From Vibrio sp. J1-1 (GTDB lineage Bacteria; Pseudomonadota; Gammaproteobacteria; Enterobacterales; Vibrionaceae), in assembly GCF_021728395.1 (NCBI RefSeq), contig NZ_JAKKCM010000017.1, positions 1-64,000 on the forward strand: a stretch of 64,000 bases of DNA, given 5' to 3'. Positions 63,689 to 64,000 of the stretch are shown here, piece after piece (position 1 is the first letter of the stretch; each line of letters opens with the position of its first letter). The position numbers and the translations under genes were made by a program. Below the pieces are notes generated by a model, which searched no databases, was not told the origin of the DNA, and was given only the letters and a program-made list of their open reading frames with translations.

Positions 63689-64000
63689 CTATTCGCCAGT
63701 GTAGACAACAAGCACTTTATCATCCTGATACTGGCGCTCGAACGCGTAGTATCCTTCCTGGTTACGTGTAATGTGCTTACCTTGAGCAATCGCAGGGTGA
63801 CGCTTACGGAATTCGCCCAGTTTTTGCCAGTGTTGTAGTAAGTCTTCACGCTCGCCATGAATCTTATCCCATGGCATGTCAGAACGGGTTCCCTGGTGAG
63901 TGTCTGAACCGGTATGACCAAAGTCACGGGCAATCTCGTCGCCGTAATAGATTTGCACCGCTCCCGGAGCCAACATTAACGCATTTGCGGCGCGGGCCTG
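63689..64000 (-). CDS. Alpha-amylase, C-terminal part (gene cut by the window edge)
   Basis: The minus-strand frame runs from the window edge to a TAG at 63689, giving 103 residues of the C-terminal part of a glycoside hydrolase family 13 enzyme. GAVQIYYGDEIARDFGHTGSD and the TRSDMPWDK segment are typical of the end of the catalytic barrel, and the last part is the C-terminal beta domain. It fits the periplasmic amylase MalS group, but the N-terminus and signal are outside the window, so substrate and location are not shown here. Confidence 0.88.
   Translation of the reverse strand, partial: QARAANALMLAPGAVQIYYGDEIARDFGHTGSDTHQGTRSDMPWDKIHGEREDLLQHWQKLGEFRKRHPAIAQGKHITRNQEGYYAFERQYQDDKVLVVYTGE

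Overview
This window reads as a core-chromosome segment of a Vibrio (Vibrionaceae, Gammaproteobacteria), most likely chromosome 1 around its replication origin. The reasons are the gene order (mnmG / oriC / mioC / mnmE / yidC-yidD-rnpA-rpmH / amino-acid ABC transporter / dnaA-dnaN-recF-gyrB / ibpA / avtA), the atp operon followed by parAB-rsmG-mnmG, an intact-looking ilv operon leader, and Vibrio-type genes such as the DUF2860 and DUF3157 proteins. The species cannot be fixed from the window. No insertion sequence, prophage, CRISPR array, rRNA or tRNA gene was seen.

Layout. 0-15 kb: yrdA, yrdB-aroE, hemF, tsaC, purEK (with a PurR operator), a topoisomerase-type zinc-ribbon protein, lysM-dprA-smg, def-fmt-rsmB, trkA-trkH and a DUF3157 protein. 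15-23.8 kb: TrhA/hemolysin III, a Spo0M-like arrestin-fold protein, an unrecognised 55-residue basic ORF, yihD, ccoG, srkA, dsbA, a relic of a yihG-type acyltransferase, a DUF2860 outer-membrane protein and comM. 23.9-29.8 kb: ilv leader peptide and attenuator, then ilvG, ilvM, ilvD, ilvA; ilvE survives only as a short relic between ilvM and ilvD. 29.8-33.8 kb: divergent punR/punC and a divergent binding protein/permease pair without an ATPase. 33.9-46.8 kb (minus strand): glmU, atpCDGAHFEBI, parB, parA, rsmG, mnmG. 46.8-47.2 kb: oriC. 47.2-54.1 kb (minus): mioC, mnmE, yidC, yidD, rnpA, rpmH, then an amino-acid ABC transporter. 54.5-60.6 kb (plus): dnaA, dnaN, recF, gyrB. 61-64 kb: a small secreted Cys protein, ibpA behind a structured leader, avtA, and the 3' end of an alpha-amylase gene.

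How the parts fit. Most of the window is housekeeping: replication initiation and segregation (oriC, DnaA, DnaN, GyrB, ParAB), ATP synthesis, translation initiation (Def, Fmt, RsmB), tRNA wobble modification (MnmG, MnmE), membrane-protein insertion (YidC/YidD), potassium uptake, purine and branched-chain amino-acid synthesis, and envelope and stress functions. DprA and ComM are both natural-transformation proteins.

The most notable departures from the ordinary are the deletion of ilvE from the ilv operon, a chain of hairpins ahead of ibpA that looks like a ROSE-type RNA thermometer behind a sigma32-like promoter, a small unknown gene with its own terminator at 17.0 kb, and the yihG relic. I did not find a clearly new multi-gene system.
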